From JBAYGJ01 sp041649335 (GTDB lineage Bacteria; Patescibacteriota; Patescibacteriia; UBA10025; JAHIVO01): 5,404 bases of DNA. The DNA is taken from contig JBAZNF010000034.1 of NCBI GenBank assembly GCA_041649335.1, positions 1 to 5,404 of the forward strand, in the 5' to 3' direction. Of this stretch, positions 5,397-5,404 are shown in pieces (within the stretch, counting starts at the first letter, position 1; each line of letters begins with the position of its first letter). The translations under genes and the position numbers were made by a program. The notes beneath the pieces were generated by a model. The model ran no database searches. It saw nothing but the letters and a program-made list of their open reading frames with translations, and had not been told where the DNA came from.

Positions 5397-5404
5397 GATT
5401 CATC

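Noticed and set aside
1..5404. Mobile element, CRISPR, tRNA or rRNA in the window
   Set aside because: No transposase, terminal inverted repeats, direct-repeat arrays, cloverleaf or rRNA-like sequence was seen.

Overview
The window is about 5.4 kb of bacterial DNA of roughly 50% GC. It holds five convincing protein genes, separated by well-formed intrinsic terminators and sigma70-like promoters. The best taxonomic guess is a Candidate Phyla Radiation (Patescibacteria) genome. This is inference from gene content: a giant secreted carboxypeptidase-regulatory-like/FG-GAP protein, a short TraR/DksA zinc-finger protein directly upstream of lspA, and a small zf-trcl-type zinc ribbon. No rRNA or universal marker is present to confirm it. 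The standard genetic code works throughout.

Layout. Positions 1-2862 (+) are the 3' part of a large extracellular protein whose start lies before the window. It has tandem Ig-like (carboxypeptidase-regulatory-like) modules, then a ZU5-like segment, then a seven-bladed FG-GAP/VCBS-type beta-propeller with an exact 51-residue period. A strong terminator (2887-2925) closes it. An extended -10 promoter (2927-2956) then drives a two-gene unit: a DksA/TraR-like transcription factor (3009-3362) and lspA, lipoprotein signal peptidase II (3390-3851). A separate promoter (3858-3886) precedes a predicted lipoprotein (3929-4822) with a perfect lipobox, a likely substrate of the LspA encoded just upstream. 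A terminator (4842-4871) ends this block. At the right edge, on the minus strand, a 91-residue zinc-ribbon protein (5121-5396) ends at its own terminator (5061-5102).

The least ordinary part is the roughly 300-base gap at 4823-5120. After the lipoprotein terminator there is a perfect TATAAT box, about 120 nt that can fold into a closed multi-hairpin structure, and then a second plus-strand terminator facing the minus-strand one. A second plus-strand terminator with no recognised gene before it points to an independent small transcript of about 160 nt. The same stretch also contains a 50-codon plus-strand ORF with a Shine-Dalgarno-like sequence, and a 57-codon minus-strand frame that reads like real protein but has no start codon. 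The sequence alone does not decide between small RNA, small protein and gene remnant. I do not recognise the RNA as a known family.
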